A DNA stretch of 64,000 bases from Arcuatula senhousia (GCA_963971305.1 OZ020307.1:48915702-48979701); one strand, 5' to 3'; numbered from the stretch's first letter, positions 10,888-23,646 are shown. The notes: a model not told the origin generated them from the letters alone. Translations and numbers: made by a program.

Positions 10888-13800
10888 CTGTCAAAAATAA
10901 ACCAATTTAAAGATCTTTAGAAACAGCAATTATGCTTTTGACGTTTGGTTTGAGTATAATAATGGTGAAATCGCTGAATAATCCAAATTAAAGGATTTTC
11001 ATTTGGAATATGATAATTGTTCTTATCAAACATTTTATCATATAAGAATTTCAACAGTTTGATAGATATTTTGCAACATAATAATCCTAAAGGGGGTATA
11101 AGTATAAAGAAAGTTTAATTAAAATCCCTATAAACATTGATCATAATCCATCCCTGCGTTTCTCTATTCTGATTAAATTCAGATCTTTCATTCGTTCTAT
11201 CGTGTCTCTGCATGGTAGCTATAGATTAGAAGATATCCCATTTTACTTTCTGTTCTGATGACATTTGAATTGAACAATCAGATTGCAGCTTCCAAAATTT
11301 GGCAAGCATTACCTTATGATCAATCCCAAGGATTTATCTAAAGACCACACAAACAGAAGAAGCAAAGAGGCACAAATTGGGCATTTAAGTGTCAAAAGTC
11401 CAAAAGGGCAACGACAAAACTGGTAAACACGAACAAAAACAGCATGAAGAAACACAAAACACAATACCATCCGAACGGAAATCAACAATGCAAACTCAAG
11501 TCGTAACAAGAGTGAACTCATATGCTCCGGACGAGTAAGAGGTTCTTGCCTGCCATAGCACACCCGTCGTGTTGCTAATCTCCAATTCAGTGTGTCAAAT
11601 CCGGTAAACGAAAACAAAACACATTTCAACGACAAACCAACATCTGCACTAATTTGAGCGATAGGAATCCCATATTTGTCTACGAATGCATGGTGTCTAC
11701 CGTAAATTTTCTTTAGTGAAGAAAGCAAACGTAGAGCAACATAACCCTGTGTTAAAAATTTCGGTGTCAAATGTATGATTCGTCAATTTTGATTATGCTG
11801 TATATGCATAGTTTAGAAAGTAATATCTCATTATTTAAATCAACATAAGAAGGTCAAACAAAAATAAAAGTACTCAAATCAAAACGTTCAAACAAGTTAT
11901 GTTTGAAACGATTTTGAACTCAACCAATCGGAATCATTAATACAGAAAACAAATGGTCCTTGGTCAACCAGTAGCGGTTGCCGACAAAGCGGTTTCGAAA
12001 TACAAAATACCAAAAGAGATTGAAAATTAAGCGGCTCATTTGATTATTTTGCCATTGCAGTTTTCTAGTAGTAACCTTGAAATATGCATTCATTGTAATT
12101 TAAAAGGCTTGTGCGTGTAGCTTAGTCTGTGCTAGATTTTATCTTAAGCATTAAATTCTAAATGTCTTATCATGAAATGGAATGTGAATATTTTAGCACG
12201 GTTATTTTTCGTTTATATTGGTAAAATTGCAACTAATGCTATTCAGTTACCAAAAACGCCTTTTTTGATCGTCAAAGTGTTGAAAAAAAAATTTTCTCTC
12301 AAAATTTCAGTATTTGCATCGCTTTGGAAAACCATTATTTGACTGCATGCATTAAGAACATTTTTATACAAAGGAAGGCGACTATATAAACAAGCTTTGT
12401 CCCTGTCTTTTCATAAGACTTTTTTTTTAAATAAACACATTTATTTTTAAATTTCATATAAAAATGTAAAACAAATATCAATGTAAATCGGTACCGGTAT
12501 TATCTGACATTGTGTAGAAAGCATTTCTACCGATATTGAAATAAATCATCTTTTATGAAAATCTCTTTCCCATTAGTAATATAATGGTTAGTGACAAAAT
12601 ATTATCTTGAACAAAATCACAATTGTAAGCGTTTCCGCATGCGATTTCGAATTATCAAAGATAATATTATTTCAAACATAGAAACCTTCGTAAATTTACA
12701 TCGAGGAAAGCTTTGTAAAAACTTTAAATTTGGACTATTTAGTTACAACAAAACTTACTACCGATCGGATTCGACTTGAAACTACCATAAACTTCTACTT
12801 CACATAGATTAAGATATCCGGAGTTCCTATGCCGTATCCGTACAAATCGTCCAATAGACTGTTCTTGGCATGTTGCATTAAGAATCAGCACACTTGATAA
12901 TTGGAAATAACACCTCGATTTGCGTCCCCTGGAAAACTCGTTCCATTTGTCACAGAAGCATGCAGGTTGAGCAAACACATCGATATCATAGTTATTCAAC
13001 CACGATGAAGCTATCTCTGTATCAAAATAGTCTTAAAGTATTAAAAGTTCAGCAAAACAACAAACAAAACGTATTTCTATTTACAGTTTTTCCGTCTTAA
13101 ATGGAAATACAAAATGCAAAATATCAATCAAAAATACAACAAAGTTCCAGACAACAAATTTTGCTATGCCTGACGCGCGTTTCGTCTATTCAAGACTCAT
13201 CAGAGGCGCTCTACCAAAAGATTGAAAATGTCAAACGCAATATGAATATAAAGAGCATTGAACAATAAAACCAAAAATGCCGAATTGGGAACCAAATTAT
13301 GACTGAGATGAACCTATGTCTGGGGTAGGAAGAACCCCAAGGTTTTAAAAATTTTTGAATTTATACGGATAATTTGAAAGCTTTGATGTGTTCTTCAACA
13401 CAAAGTGTTGATGTTGGAGCGGGATAACCTCAGAGAATTAAAACTCCGCCAGCAGCGCTAACCTTCAAGGATGTTAGAAATCAAAAATACAACAAAGTTC
13501 CAGACAACAAATTTTGCTACGCCTGACGCGCTTCTCGTCTATTCAAGACTCACCAGAGGAGCTCTACCAAAACATAAAAAATGTCAAACGCAATATGAAT
13601 ATGAAGAGCATTGAACAATAAAACCAAAAATGCCTAACTGGGAACCAAATTATGACTGAGATGAACCTATGTCTGGGAAAGCTTTGGTGTGTTCTTCAAC
13701 ACAAAGTGTCGATGCCGGAGCGGACTAATCTCGGGAAATTAAAACTCCACCAGCAGCGCTAACCTTCACGGTTGTTAGAAATTAAAAATACAACAAAGTT

Positions 13801-16800
13801 CCAGACAACAAATTTTGCTACGCCTGACCCGCGTTTCGTCTATTCAAGATTTGATTTAAACATATTTTATTTGCATAAAATACAAAAAGGTATTATACAC
13901 AAGTATTCCCTACTTATGAAGTCTTTACCTATACAATACAATATATCTATAACATTGAAGGCATGCAAATAAAATTCAGTTAATAAAATTATAATATATG
14001 TCTAATTTGAAAAAAAAGAAACAAACAAAGGAGTCTATATTATAAAAGTATACAAGATGGGGAGAATAAATTAAGGTAACATAAAGAAGGGTGTTTGTGT
14101 GTGTGTGTGTGTAGTGTGTCTGTCTGTCTGTCTGTAGGCTGTTAAAGTGACTATACTATGAGAAACCTTTTTGTCTTCCTTTTAAAAGAAAAGAAATGGG
14201 GTAACACATTTTCATATTGTTTAGTTGTAAGGGTATTAGATTTACCAAGAAGAAGATCGAGATCAAGACTTCCGTACTGTAGAACCCAATTTAGATCGAG
14301 AAATAATTTTTGTCTGGCTGTGTGATATGTTGGACATTCTAGGAAATAATGGTAAACGGTCTCAAAGTTTGCACCACAGTTAAAGTTAGGTCGTTGTACA
14401 ATAGTTACTTTAAATAAGTCATTATTCAAGAAAGAGGATAAGCATCTAAGTTGAGTTAATGTTATATTCAGATTTCTTGGTCCGCTATAAAAATGGTTTG
14501 GTACCTTAGATTTAGTAGATAAATTTAAAAGTTCACATTTGAACTTCGACTTGCTAACAATATTTCGAGTATTCTCGTCAAGTTCATTCCAAATTCGCAC
14601 TGTTGACGAAAAAAAAAAGAGTTAGATGTCGTGGAAAGTCTACAGAAAGGCACGATTAAGTCGCTTCCGTTACGAAGTGGATATACGGTAGAAGACTGAA
14701 TTGAAGGAGGGAGAAGATTACACAGATACTCGGGGACTCTATTTTTGTAGATAGAATGAAAAAGCTGAAGTTTTTTACGTTTTCTTCGGGTCTCAAGATT
14801 TTCGTTATAGATTATCGAGGACTAGTAAAAATTGGTAAGCCAGTGATGATTCTTGCAGCATCTAGATGTAAACGCTCTAGTTTGTTAGAGTTGATAGCAC
14901 CACAGTTGTCGCATAGTTCAGATGCATATTCGAATATTGGTCGAATGTAAACTATAAAAAGATTTTTTCTACAAAGTTTAAATTTAAGTTTCCGCAATAC
15001 ATTTAAATGTTTATATATTGATTCAATAAGTTTCTCGATATGAGCATTCCATTTTGCGTCGTTGCTAAGGACAACACCCAAATGTTTGTGTGTTTCACTT
15101 AAAGAAATAGTCTGGCCATTTAATTAGAACCTCGTATCATGTATTGGGATATTAGAAAACATCATTATTTCAGTTTTATCTGGATTGAAGCACATCATTT
15201 CTTTGACCAAGTGTCAAGTTCAATAAGGTCCCGATCTATAACATTTTTAACCGCATTCATATCTCTATTTGAATATCCAAAACGACGTATCGTCTGCGAA
15301 AAGCCTGCAAAGTGATACAAGATTATCAGCTATGTCATTGATATAAATTATAAATAGGAGTGGACCAAGAACTAAACCTTGTGGTACCCCTGCTGTAATG
15401 TCGCAAAGGTTTGACGATGACTCGTTTAAAAGGACCTTTTGTTTTCTCCCAGATAGATAACTTTTAAACCATTCCAAAATCACCCCTTTAACTCCATATG
15501 ATTTCATTTTATGAATCAGTCCTCAGTTCGAAAAATCACAAAAGACAAAACAGTTAATTTATTTTTGTTCGAGTGAATTCAGAATAGAGTTATACATTTC
15601 GATGAGTGATGAACAGTAGATCTACCGGGGAGAAATCCGGATTGATAGTTATTGAGTAGTTTGTTGCTATGAAGATGGTTGTAGACATGTTTATAAATAA
15701 TACGTTCCATTAGTTTTCCAACGCAGCTTATAAGAGATATTGGCCTGTAGTTTGAGGGTACAGACCAGTCTCCTTTCTTAAAGAATGCCGTTACATTGGA
15801 TAATTTCCAGTCAGAAGGGAACTCTTTGTTAGTTAATTGTTTATTGAAAATTATTTGTAAAGGGAGAGCGATTTTTTCGGGACAGAATGTAAGCATGCCG
15901 TGCCTTATTTTGTCGGGACCTGAAGCTTTGTTTGGTTTAAGGATTTGAATGGTGTCATCAATTTCTTGAATAGTAATTTCGATTGGTTCTAAAGCATTGT
16001 CAGTCTTAGTAGGGAAGTTTGGTAAATCTATTATACTATCATCAACCGATGATATTTGTGCAAAATATTTATTAAGCAATAGAAACTTCTCGTCGTCGTC
16101 GTCAACGATATCACCAATGGTATCATCATTAATTATGTTTTTTTAAAGGTGGGATAGATCGCGTGCCTTTATTGGATTTAATCAACATTTTCATTATTTT
16201 CCAATATGATTTGGAATCTGACGCATTTTCAAGAATGAAATTATCTAAGTTATTTTCAAATTCTTCTTTAGCCGCTTTTTTCATATTGTTCCCTTTGTTA
16301 CGTTGTTTCTTAAATTTAACAACATCACTTTCTCGGTTAAATTTAATAACACGACTTCGAATTCGGTCTCGTTTTCGAATTTCTTTTCTTACTTGACTAT
16401 TAAACCACGGTTTATCATTTTTTCTAATAGTGACTTTTTTGTTTGGTATACATTCAACGGCAATATTTAAGAGTTTGTCAGTAAAGATTTGACAGCTTTC
16501 GTTTATGTCTTTGTTTTCGAAAAGTTGTTCCCAATTAATTTCCTCAAGTTTGTCACTAAATTTATTTTTGTCCGTTTGACTATAAAGCCATATTTTCCTT
16601 TTAAAAGAATTACAATTTGGCCTTGCAGTCTGTATAAACGCCACGGCCGCATTATGATCACTCATAATTATTGGGATTTCAAATACGTCGGAGTAAAGTG
16701 ATTTTAGGTTTTCCGTTACTATAATTGGATCTTGTATCGTTCCATTTTGATCGGTTACGCGTGTAGGTTTATAAATAAGATTTTTCATGTTGAAAAGGTT

Positions 16801-19800
16801 AATTATATCCAACAATTTGTTATTATGTGTTTTAAGGAGGTCCGAATTAAGATCGCCGGTGACCACGATATTTTCGTTCAATTGATATGCTAATTCGATT
16901 GAATTGTTAAGACGATCCCAATAACCTTGATCGAACCACTGAGGTCTATATGTATTACATAATAGAAAGGATGTTCCTCGTGCATTGACCGACACCCATA
17001 AGCTTTCATCTTGAGATTTGAGTTCGGTGATTCTTGAAAGGTGTATATCATCTTTAGCATATATAAGTAAACCACCGCCAGCGTTGTCCCGATCTTTGCG
17101 TATTCAATGGCTAAAAGATTCAAGTTCGATTTCAGCAATGTTCACGGATGGATCGAGATGTGAATCTGTAATAGTTATTATATCGAATTATTCTGCGAAG
17201 TTTTGTAAAAAAAGCCATTTTGTTTCTTATGCTACGTATATTGAGATTACATATGGATATACATTTTCTTGGACGTTTTGAATTTCTGGGTCGGGATTAG
17301 GTTCGACACTACCAATCAGCAATATAAAATGAAGAACGAATAACAGAAATTTGATATCGGTTTTTGGGCAAACACTTTAAAGAATTGACAATGCGACGAC
17401 GAGAAGCGAGGAGCGAATATTGGTAAGGAAGCTATCTTTGTAAGATACCCTAAATACATTTCTATTTATTTTTAGTGTTAGATTTCCCATGCACAAATAA
17501 AACATTACAATGGCTGCTCTGTACGATTGAATACTAACGCCAGCCATTGTGGAGTCAAGCGTCAGGCTTCAACAAATTACAGAGCAGACATTGTATGAAA
17601 GACAACAGTTTACAAGCACACAAACACACACACACATGGGGAAAGTATAGTATAAATACGACAGTGACTTGAACAAATATGACAAATAAAATATATACAG
17701 AATAAACATTTTTCATGTACAAGATAAAATGTTCATGAAATTGGGTTGAAATTAAGCGCAGAGAATGAAATGGAATCATGATTTGGAAGATGGCTGTCAA
17801 AGGGGGTTGGGGGTCTATTCAAGACTCATCAGAGGCGCTCTACCAAAAGATTGAAAATGTCAAACGCAATATGAATATGAAGAGCATTGAACATGAAGAG
17901 AATATGAATATGAAGAGCATAAAGATTTCTGATATATTTTTTTTATAATTTCATGACAGAAAACGGTTTATCTGACATCACGATTGGTTAAGCATTATGA
18001 ATGCATAATTCCTAAACCTTTTACAAATTATAATTATGACATGGATGAAGGAATCAATAAGGAGTTCAGAAATATGGCTTTAAGTCATAGAATTTATCTT
18101 GTTTTGATGTTTTGACGGTAAACATTTTTTCAATAAATTTCTGCCAGTTAGAATCGTAGCTTGCGAAAAAATTGTTCATCTAAGCAATAGGGCTGTCACC
18201 CTTTACAAAATATTATTAGATAAAGGGTATTAGAATATTTGATTCGACTGGCCTATTTAATGAAATGAAGAATAATTAAAGTTGATGCGAGTGATGCTCG
18301 AAGTTTTGTATTCATTGTAGACAAAATTAATTAGAAAATCACAACACTTGTCCTAAATGATTACTTTAAAATGCGTCCGAACATGCAGCCCTTTAGCAAA
18401 ATAGCAAAATCATTCGAAATGCAAAACAAAAATAAAAGGGTATAAACTCGACGGGCGTTTTAATTGGAAGATGTACATGTAAATACTGGTTACAATTGAA
18501 TTGAGTTATATGCATGTACTTTGCAAATGGGTACGAAATAAACTTACCAGCATCTTTTCTATTATATACAATCACATTTGTGATTTCATAGGTATTTCCA
18601 AGATCAACGGCCCACCAAGCCTGATACTCATTTTCTGTATGTGTACAAAGGAAATGACCACCTCCTCTGTCTGTCGTGTCACCATCGACTGCCTTTTCTG
18701 GACCATATGTTTCAAAAGTCGAAGATTGCCGGGAATTCTTTGCTAGTGCAATATTCACTCCTTGTAAAAAAGATATAATGTCGATTAAGTTAGAAAAAAA
18801 ATATTTCATATAAAGTCAACATTGCATGACATAACAATCTTATTCGGGTTTATTACTATATTAATTGACATTAATTAGTATACCATCATTCAAATTGGCC
18901 AGATCATTTCATTTGGTGTATAAAACCCAGCAGACACATCACGTCAAAAAGACATTTTGTTTTTTTGTTATCATCTTGCCATAGCATTTAATCAATTGAT
19001 TTGTTTATTCTTTAATTTTACACATGCTTCCAAAACGACAAATGACCAATTTCTTAACACCCTGATATAAGGAATAAATCATTTTTTTATTAACATATTT
19101 GTTTATGTTTTCATGTTGCTTTCAAAATGTTTAGTTCTAAAAAATATCAATTACAATATATCATGTTGTAAATTAGTAAACAAATGATATCATCTCGTCC
19201 TAGGAAATTCTACAAATTCATTTTTATTTCGCAGACTAAATATTATAAAAGCTCATTTGATATACAGCGGCAGAGAAAAAGGACGCCTCGATAACAAACT
19301 TATATCATATTGGAGTCATTTTTAAGAATTAGTATCCCTTGTTCTGCTGGAAATTTTATTTAATTTTGAATTAATTGTTAATGGATAAAAATATACTCAT
19401 CATAAACTTAATGCAGAATATATCGTCATTTACATTTTGAGATCGACACCAAAGATTCAACTTTGTACCGTAGACATCATGTGCTCGTTGAAATAAAACT
19501 CGTTTCTACTCATCAAATTAGTACAGATGGCGTGTGATATAATGACATTTGCTGTACTTTTTTTCTTTTAGTAAACATGGCAATCACTAGATAGATGCAT
19601 GGTAAGTGGCAATATAGTTTTACAGCAAGCAAAAACTCATGACATAAATTCATCCTGCTGAATGTATTATTGTTGGCTTTTATTTGTTAGTTATTTTTAT
19701 ATTTTTGTTATATTTGTCCCCAGTTTTATGTGGACTTATTTGTTTTTGAATATGTTAACTAACGAAAATCGCATGCCCCATTAGTACCTCATTGTTGGTT

Positions 19801-20395
19801 TGTTATATAGTATGCTACATTTTATTATTTCCACAAATATTCATAATCTAAGTTAAGGATGGTCACACTTTATGTTTCAGAATTTCGGTGTATTTTCGAA
19901 ACTCCTATAGACTCTACCTTTAATTATTGAAGAAAATGTTTGCACACTGACGCCTACTTTTTTGACATTTTCTGATCCTATAGACCTCAAAAACTAACTG
20001 AATAGAATTACATAACATTCTACATACAACTTCAGGGTTTTTAAGGCCAAAAACGTCACAATGATGAAGTTATGAAAAATCAAGAGGAGTCTGCTTTCCC
20101 GCCAATTTTGTTTATGGAAACATATATTTCGGAAACAAACACGTGGACATATAGTTTTCTTTTTGTCATTTTATTAAGTCGTCAATTATCCATCATGTCT
20201 ATCACAAATCAGAAAGTGTTTGATATACAAAAGTTGTTTAGGAGTGACCATTCTTAAATGATATCTAAACCGTTGACAGATACATTGTAGTTTCAAATAT
20301 CGCCAATTTCATGAAAAGAACTAACCTGAAGCTCTGTCATGCTTTGCTGTTATCATCCACAAAAGTAAAAATATCATAGAAAAATGTCCATCCAT
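10643..20395 (-). CDS. Gene B: secreted F-type lectin with C-terminal PAN/apple-like domain (4 exons, complete)
   Basis: The coding sequence joins 20395-20326, 18760-18548, 13016-12762 and 10887-10643 on the minus strand: 783 bases, 260 residues. Every junction is GT-AG in phase 1 and the joined frame is open. Residues 1-23 form a signal peptide (MDGHFS, then hydrophobic MIFLLLWMI). Residues 24 to about 175 form an FTP lectin domain: NIALAK.SRQSS start, CTHTENEYQAWWAVDLG, NVIVYNRKD, then GRFVRIR and LCEVEVYG. Residues 181-260 are a PAN/apple-like module with GCCAGVY. F-type lectins bind fucose-like sugars and act in innate recognition in molluscs; binding here is inferred. The His-x26-Arg-Lys-Asp ligand motif is kept, but the final basic residue of the classic motif is Ala. 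Introns of 1.55, 1.87 and 5.5 kb hold repeats. Genes A and C are paralogues. Confidence 0.88.
11370..11790 (-). mobile_element. Penelope-like 3' tail in gene B intron 3
   Basis: On the minus strand an open stretch of about 150 codons carries the RT C-terminal tail (TQGYVALRLLSSLKKIYGRH, then DKYGIPIAQ). It is followed by the conserved non-coding segment with TTCACTCTTGTTACGACTTG and a short GCATTGGTACC-related end. It is the best preserved of the detached tails and shows their coding origin. It does not belong to the lectin gene. Confidence 0.65.
12762..13016 (-). CDS. Gene B exon 3: second half of F-type lectin domain
   Basis: 255 bases, residues 95-180. Acceptor TTTTGATACAG, donor G|GTAGTAAG, both phase 1. 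Encodes SSWLNNYDIDVF, Cys-rich ACFCDKW, RKSRCYFQ, NATCQE, GRFVRIRHRN and LCEVEVYG. Confidence 0.88.
13128..13849 (+). repeat. Tandem repeat, two units plus a third split by a LINE
   Basis: Units start with AAATACAACAAAGTTCCAGA at about 13131, 13484 and 13786 and contain TGACGCGCGTTTCGTCTATT and CAGCAGCGCTAACCTTCA. Unit lengths are about 352 and 301; unit 2 lacks about 50 bases. The third unit stops at 13849 and resumes at 17813 to about 17925, on the other side of the LINE. CTGACGCGCGTTTCGTCTA-type repeats are common in bivalve genomes. Confidence 0.8.
14095..14143 (+). repeat. (TG)n/(TCTG)n microsatellite in the LINE 3' region
   Basis: GTGTGTGTG followed by TCTGTCTGTCTGTCTG. On the LINE coding strand it lies just after the C-terminal coding part. 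Confidence 0.85.
14151..15081 (-). pseudogene. LINE C-terminal region (RT thumb/connector and Cys/His domain)
   Basis: Two open pieces, 15081-14812 and 14600-14151. The first has the post-RT segment (GVVLSNDAKWNAHI, RPIFEYASELCDNCG, LERLHLDAARIITG), typical of Jockey/CR1-class LINEs. The second ends in a C-x4-TVYHYFLECP-x3-TAR pattern, the terminal Cys/His motif of such elements. The pieces are separated by frame lesions. Confidence 0.8.
15265..16079 (-). pseudogene. LINE reverse transcriptase domain, frameshifted
   Basis: Piece 16079-15579 carries fingers motifs (KPNKASGPDKI, NYRPISLISCVGKLMERI, GFLPGRST). Piece 15507-15265 carries VPQGLVLGPLLFIIYINDI and the catalytic FADDT. A frameshift just after GRSTVHH (about 15600) and stops near 15510-15545 separate them. 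The core Asp pair is preserved, so decay is recent enough to read. Confidence 0.85.
16129..17265 (-). pseudogene. LINE endonuclease domain, frameshifted
   Basis: The open part 16995-16129 holds NTYRPQW, VVTGDLNSDLL and the terminal MSDHNAAV motif of exonuclease/endonuclease/phosphatase-type LINE endonucleases. Upstream, GGGLLIYAKDD and an NIRSIRNKM-like start are found in two other frames, with an in-frame stop between them. At the downstream end a homopolymer of seven A (minus strand, near 16141) shifts the frame into the RT region. Confidence 0.8.
17813..17925 (+). repeat. Continuation of the interrupted tandem repeat unit
   Basis: Begins with the LINE target duplication and continues ACTCATCAGAGGCGCTCTAC, matching 13190 onward. 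It then shows a short local duplication of AATATGAATATGAAGAGCAT. Confidence 0.8.
18548..18760 (-). CDS. Gene B exon 2: first half of F-type lectin domain
   Basis: 213 bases, residues 24-95. Acceptor TTTACAAG before 18760, donor GTAAG at 18547. Encodes VNIALAKNSRQSSTFE, AVDGDTTDRG, HFLCTHTENEYQAWWAVDL, and NVIVYNRKDAG with the ligand-motif His and Arg-x-Asp. Confidence 0.88.
19853..20257 (+). mobile_element. MITE family M1, copy 2
   Basis: 405 bases bounded by TTAA at both ends: TTAAGGATGGTCACACTTT on the left and GGAGTGACCATTCTTAA on the right, nearly perfect inverse ends. Internal match to 3289-3682 throughout. It sits in gene B intron 1, some 70 bases from exon 1. Confidence 0.82.
20326..20395 (-). 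CDS. Gene B exon 1: signal peptide
   Basis: 70 coding bases: ATG at 20395-20393, 23 codons plus one base, donor G|GTTAG. The peptide starts MDGHFSMIFLLLWMITAK and is a clear signal peptide. Gene C has an exon of identical length starting MDGK. Confidence 0.82.
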
Positions 20396-21222
20396 TTCCT
20401 CCTAAAAAATGAGAAAAGCTCATTCATCTTTGGTCTGGCACAAGATAAAACTTTGACGAATAATGCATGAGACTTGAACATAAACAGCTAAAATACGAAT
20501 TTAATAACATTTACATGTATTGAAATAAAATATATTAAAATAAAATCTTTTACCCCTTTAATTCGACAATGTTTTATCCTTTTTCATAACATTTGGCGTC
20601 TTTGTGTCTATTCGTGTTTAGATTTACTTTGTTACGCTAACTTCTAGCTTTGTGGCAAGTTCTCAAACTTTTCCGAGATTCCAATACCGCTTTGATTAAA
20701 CATTGAAAAACCGTTTGAATCATAAAACCATTTGATATACACGTCATAGTTAATAACAAAATAGTTAATATTTTAAAGGATATGATTTATCAAGCCACTG
20801 TGAAACCCACTTTTAGAATTAAATAATAATGATAATAAATGATATTTGTCGCTCACTGCATCGTTTGAAAGTTTGAAACTCTTGCAGGTGTAGTGAATAA
20901 TACATGTTTTAGATTGAAGAATTATCTTTATTCGTTTGTGAAAGTGTGTTTCTCTAAGTGCTTGCTTCAGATAAAATCATGTAAATCGTAACAGCTTTCC
21001 AGATGAAAGCATTTTTAATCTATAAAAGCAATGCTGCAGCTGAAAAACAATCCTTAGAGACTTCTTTTTACAAAATATATTTTTTTGAAATGCAAGATAT
21101 CACAGGTCTTAGCAATGAACCCACCTTCTTTGCAAAAAACGTCTTTAATAGCACCGAATGTAGGCAATTTGATAACCTTTTAATCCTCAAATATCCAAAA
21201 ATAAACACTGTTTTAACTAATA

Positions 21223-21960
21223 TTGATTTTTAGACGAGAAGGAGCAGATTCCAAATCTTTAGACAAGTTTAAGAATAAATTCATATCCATTGTAAAATTG
21301 CGAATAAGCCATTTTCAAAACACCTTTGTAAAATATCGACCCCAAACTTATATAAACAGAATTAAATCAAAACTACAATTATTAGGTTCACGATATGTTT
21401 TTGTTCCTGCGGATAAAGCGGCTAACAATGTTGTTGTGGTATGTCGTAAATATTATCTGGATGTTTTAATGCGTGAAATTAAAGGCTCATGTACTTTCGT
21501 TCCTGTGCAAGCTACAGAAACCAGTATTATTGACGATCATGTCATAGCAACCACAGCACTTCGAGCAGCCGCTACATACAATAAATTACCTACTTTGTAC
21601 TGGATACCTAAATTACACAAAAACCCATATAAATCCCATTTTATTTCTGCATCAAGTATATGTTCCTTAACCAATATTTCTTAAGTCTTGTCTCTTGCTT
21701 TAACTACAATGAAAGAATTTATCATCCGATACTGTGATAAAATTTTCGAAAATAGTGGAATAAATCATTTTTGGAGTGTTAAAAATTCTCTTGATGTTTT
21801 AGACAAACTTCGGGCATTTGAAAATACTTTTCAATCCGTAGACAGCTATGACTTTTCCACTTTATATACTAATCTACCTCACAATCTTATCAAAAAGAAA
21901 TTTGAATATTTAATTAAATGGTGCTTTGACAAATCTAAAGGTGACTACATCTGTTCTTAA
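21223..21960 (+). pseudogene. Penelope-like RT, N-terminal half, one in-frame stop
   Basis: One frame interrupted by TAA at 21682-21684. The N-terminal part holds the DKAANNVVVVC motif and LPTLYWIPKLHKNP. After the stop come the SYDFSTLYTNLPHNLIKKKF segment (RT palm Asp) and WCFDK. A second stop at 21958-21960 and a frameshift follow before the next piece. Confidence 0.78.
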
Positions 21961-22118
21961 GTGCCACAAGTATTTAGTAAATAGTTTTTTATTAACGAAA
22001 CCCACAAAGGTTATGTTAATTGGACCGACATAGAAGTTATTACTGCATAAACCTTCTTTAAGATAATATTTACATCCGGTTCGGTAAACAAATATATCGC
22101 CAAGTCACTGGTATTCCA

Positions 22119-22895
22119 ATGGGAACCAATTGTGCTCCACTCATAGCTGATATGTTTTTATATTGTTACGAATCACAGTCTATGGCCAAGCTACAAAAAG
22201 ACCCAAACAAAAACCACCTTATCGAAACTTTTAACAATACATATAGGTACTTAGATGACGTACTTGCTCTAAACAACCCCACATTCTCAAATTTTATAAA
22301 TGATATATATCCTAAAGTATTAACCCTAAATAAAGCAAACTCAATCGACAGTAGATGTCCATTTCTAGATTTGGACTTAAGCATTATCAATGGTAGATTA
22401 CACACTAAAGTAAATGATAAACGGGATGACTTTTCATTCCCAATAGTTAATTTTCCGTTTCTTGAAGGAGACGTACCTTTAGCTCCAGCTTACGGGGTAT
22501 ACATTTCACAATTAGTCAGGTATGCTCGCATTTGCAGTGATGTGTCTGATTTTAATGATAAAAACCGTTTTATTACAGAAAAATTGCTAAAACAAGGTTA
22601 CCGTTACCACAAATTAGTCAAATCTTTTACAAAATTTGCACATAAATATGGACATCTCATCGAAAAATTTGATTGTACACGTAGATTTCTGATTGTTAAA
22701 GGAATATCTCATCCTGACTTTTATAGCAATGTAGTTTATAAAGCACAAAAATTCAATAACAACCTTATGGAAATTAAAAACTGGCTTAAAAACCTTTTGA
22801 AAAAAGGATACGAATTCAATGTTTTAGTAAAATCTTTGCATTTGGTATGTTTTGGCAGAAATATTGATAGCTTGATAGTAACTTTAAAACGTTAA
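22119..22895 (+). pseudogene. Penelope-like RT, C-terminal half (palm/thumb)
   Basis: An open stretch of 258 codons starting at MGTNCAPLIADMFLYCYE. Next come YRYLDDVLALNN (catalytic Asp pair), CPFLDLDLSI, KRDDFSFPIVNFPF, PAYGVYISQLVRYAR and the tail LLKQGYRYHKLVKSFTKF. It starts out of frame with the upstream piece, so the whole RT is inactive here. The tail motif corresponds to TQGYVA..LLSSLKK in the detached fragments. Confidence 0.8.
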
Positions 22896-23646
22896 ATTTT
22901 CACTTTGTATCCACTGTATTATTTATAAGCACCACAGCGATCAAGTATGTCGATTCTGTATGGTGATACAACTATTAATCATTCATTGTTTTGACGTGGG
23001 GTGTCGGATTTAGAACTGATGTATTTGATTCTTTTACATCAATCGATAAATGTTTCTTAGCTAGTTGTCAGTAACTTCGAGTGTTCTCAAGAGAGTTCCT
23101 CCTTGTCTTGTTGTTTTCGTACAGTATTTTGTCTTAGGTTCTCTCTTGTTGAATTGAACTTTTGTCGATTGAGTTTTACAGTGTGTTTTATATGAAGCTT
23201 TGTGCAAGCTTATCAATAGGGGGAAGGTTGGATCCAAAAAACTAGTTTAACCCCGCCACATTTTATATGTGCCTGTCCTAAGCCAGGAAACTTTGCCAAA
23301 GCCTTTGTTTGTCCTTGTCATTCTATGTTAACTGTTTTATGTCAAGAATTGAGTCTTTCGTTGATGATTTAGGGATTGGTTTTGATACTTTTGTATTGTA
23401 TTATTAGTCTTGGGCCAATGCAAGACGGTAAGCAGTGACCTATGGTCATGTTGAAGACTGCTTGCTGTTTTCCGTTGTGATTTTTTGAATTGCTGTTTGT
23501 TTATGTTTTTTGTGTCGCGTAAACTTATTCCACATCTCAATATCGAATGCAATTGAAATAATTCACTTGAGATTATAATGTCCTCACTTAATCGTTTATT
23601 TGATAACATTTCTCTGTATCTTTTTAGGTAAAGCTAATACAAAACT

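Larger units (their letters stand above)
13850..17812 (-). mobile_element. Full-length but decayed non-LTR retrotransposon (Jockey/CR1-like LINE)
   Basis: A 3963-bp insertion flanked by GTCTATTCAAGA at 13838-13849 and 17813-17824, a 12-bp target-site duplication that splits one tandem repeat unit. Read on the minus strand, the 5' end begins CCCCAACCCCC. An apurinic-type endonuclease region follows (about 17260-16129), then reverse transcriptase (16079-15265), a connector, a Cys/His C-terminal domain (14600-14151), and a 3' region with a CA/CAGA microsatellite. The two flanks show both ends are complete. Several frameshifts and stops make it inactive. It lies in gene B intron 2, same sense as the gene. 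Confidence 0.88.
21223..23500 (+). mobile_element. Penelope-like retroelement, 5'-truncated and broken
   Basis: Reverse transcriptase coding pieces (21223-21960, 22119-22895) are followed by a long non-coding 3' part (22900-23500) with the CCTGTCCTAAGCCAGGAA and GAAGACTGCTTGCTGTTTTC segments that also occur alone elsewhere. The RT has Penelope-type motifs: DKAANNVVVVC, PKLHK, SYDFSTLYTNLPH, MGTNCAP and YLDD. No GIY-YIG endonuclease is visible. The 5' border is uncertain. It lies upstream of gene B. Confidence 0.75.

Noticed and set aside
21003..21233. 76-codon frame just upstream of the Penelope-like RT
   Set aside because: No recognisable Penelope N-terminal motif; it may be flanking DNA, so it was left out of the element.
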